A stretch of DNA of 64,000 bases from Cyclobacteriaceae bacterium. Lineage in GTDB: Bacteria; Bacteroidota; Bacteroidia; Cytophagales; Cyclobacteriaceae. Made by a program: the position numbers and the translations under genes. A model generated the notes under the pieces. It was not told where the DNA came from and ran no database searches. It saw only the letters and a program-made list of their open reading frames with translations. The stretch spans positions 21,795 to 85,794 of the forward strand of contig CATQIH010000032.1 of assembly GCA_958296015.1 (NCBI GenBank), read 5' to 3'. How positions within the stretch are numbered: position 1 is the first letter of the stretch; the number at the start of each line of letters is the position of its first letter. Shown piece after piece: positions 62,926-64,000 of this stretch.

Positions 62926-64000
62926 TTACTTATCCACATCGTTAAACCTGAGTGTCATTTTTTCCAACTCGTAGTTTTCTAACACATACTGCCTCCCAAG
63001 TACATTGGACGAAACCATTTTATACTCAGCAATATGGGTGATGTAATGGGTAATTTGTTGTACCGGATCAATCGAAAAGTCAACAAAGAAACCAGATTCC
63101 GGGTCGACGGCTTCTACCGCTCCTCCTGACTTCCCGGCAATCACCCAATTCTCAAAGTACTGAGCCTCTAAGAATGAAATCCCAAATCCCTCAAAATCTT
63201 TACTATTCATTAGGTGATTGGGCATGATAAAAACGGAGGAATTGTTAAGCAGATCAAACTTCTGTCTGTTAGAAATGTACCCTAAAAAAAATACAGAATT
63301 ACTCAGACCTTCACTCTTTACCCATTGTTGCAGTTCTTTTGAAGCTGGGCCATCTCCAGCAATGATATAGACCCAGTTTAAATTCTCTTTTAAGAAAGAA
63401 GAAAGCCCTTTTAGTGCAAGATCAATCCCTTTTCTTTGCACTAACCTGCATATGGAGGAAATAACCAATTTATCATCCGGTAGATTTAGAAAATGAGTCC
63501 TTAATTCTCTGGTACCAAAAACATCCTTTGCCTTATAAAACGTATCTAGATATACCGTATCAAAACATGGGTAAACGATTTTATATTTCTTATAATTAAG
63601 TTGGGGATAGTACTTCTTAAATAATTCCCAGGTGGCCTTTGAATTAATAATTAGTTGTTCCGAATCTTTTAATACACGATACAGTTCCTGACGGTTGCTT
63701 TCACTCTTCTCTATAATATCCAACCCATGAATGATAATCTCGTAAGGTAACTTCAATATTCTCAGAGTTTTCAACACCCACCAGGAGTAGTTCACAAAAA
63801 GCGAATTTATTAGGACAATTGACGGAGCAGATCGAAAGCGATTGAAGATAAAAACACGGATCAACAGCACCTGCTGTATAATTACCAGTACAGAACCTAC
63901 TCGATGATTATTAAGCTTTTTAGGGCATTTCACGTTAAAACCCCGATTATTCTCTTGAGGATGAGGGGTTAGTATATAGTCCAATCTTCCTACTGCTTTT
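62926..64000 (-). CDS. Family 4 glycosyltransferase, 5' end outside the window
   Basis: The frame is open at the right edge (KAVGRLDYILTPHPQE), so the start lies beyond 64000. At least 358 residues. PYEIIIHGLDIIEKS, LVISSICRLVQRKGIDLALK, YIIAGDGPASKELQQWV, VFFLGYISNRQKFDLL, then DFEGFGISFLEAQYFENWVI (E-x7-E motif of GT4) and SGGAVEAV. Retaining GT-B enzyme for polysaccharide or glycolipid synthesis. First visible gene of the cluster. Confidence 0.92.
   Translation of the reverse strand, partial: KAVGRLDYILTPHPQENNRGFNVKCPKKLNNHRVGSVLVIIQQVLLIRVFIFNRFRSAPSIVLINSLFVNYSWWVLKTLRILKLPYEIIIHGLDIIEKSESNRQELYRVLKDSEQLIINSKATWELFKKYYPQLNYKKYKIVYPCFDTVYLDTFYKAKDVFGTRELRTHFLNLPDDKLVISSICRLVQRKGIDLALKGLSSFLKENLNWVYIIAGDGPASKELQQWVKSEGLSNSVFFLGYISNRQKFDLLNNSSVFIMPNHLMNSKDFEGFGISFLEAQYFENWVIAGKSGGAVEAVDPESGFFVDFSIDPVQQITHYITHIAEYKMVSSNVLGRQYVLENYELEKMTLRFNDVDK

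Overview
The window looks like chromosome from a Bacteroidota bacterium, most likely a Cytophagales-type organism. Several signs agree. There are type IX secretion (T9SS) C-terminal sorting domains, a TonB-dependent receptor with a carboxypeptidase-regulatory-like N-terminus, Cus efflux genes with Bacteroidota-specific partners (HMBD/DUF3347 adaptor, HYC_CC_PP protein), TAnnTTTG-type promoters, and lipoproteins whose post-cysteine residues resemble the Bacteroidota surface-export signal. Identification is from sequence reading only; no database was searched.

Layout. 0-0.3 kb: start of a membrane protein that may be a microbial rhodopsin. 0.9-9.7 kb: a minus-strand copper/silver-type RND efflux operon (HYC_CC_PP protein, CusA, a four-helix-bundle S23 protein, TolC/CusC, CusB). 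It is interrupted by a REP-associated transposase bracketed by perfect palindromes. Both the CusA and TolC genes carry single-base frameshifts. 9.9-20.7 kb: a GH99-like protein, a T9SS-sorted lipoprotein, aldose 1-epimerase, a calcineurin-like phosphoesterase, a T9SS-sorted surface protein broken by two in-frame stops, and a TonB-dependent receptor. 20.9-24 kb: a decayed accessory patch with hairpin-rich direct repeats around a HEPN/MNT toxin-antitoxin pair, a DUF2971 remnant and a ParA remnant. 24-35.6 kb: hydrolase, LEA14-like protein, large zinc metalloprotease, T9SS-exported subtilase, a HicBA module with a duplicated leader, and PBP1A.

36.2-41.7 kb: three tandem beta-propeller lipoproteins that have exchanged sequence, followed by two paralogous outer-membrane barrel proteins separated by a 63-bp minisatellite. 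41.9-50.3 kb: housekeeping and envelope genes, namely a cNMP-domain thioredoxin-reductase-like flavoprotein, Der, Era, initiator tRNA, a holin-like membrane protein, M13 peptidase and a lipoprotein. 50.6-56.1 kb: L-2-hydroxyglutarate oxidase, a rhodanese/LysR divergent pair, a GNAT gene destroyed by a MITE, and an IS4-type element. 56.1-58.7 kb: three tandem DUF2281/PIN toxin-antitoxin modules interleaved with DUF29 genes. 58.8 kb to the end: a minus-strand glycosyltransferase cluster for surface polysaccharide.

The strongest unusual signals are structural. (i) There is a MITE family with 9-bp target duplications, in three copies. (ii) Several palindrome families have covarying arms. (iii) Minisatellites have periods of 42, 42 and 63 bp, and ATTTC motifs inside the cusA reading frame are phased at 10/11 bp. 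(iv) A palindrome sits in frame inside a glycosyltransferase gene. (v) An antitoxin-PIN-DUF29 cassette is repeated.
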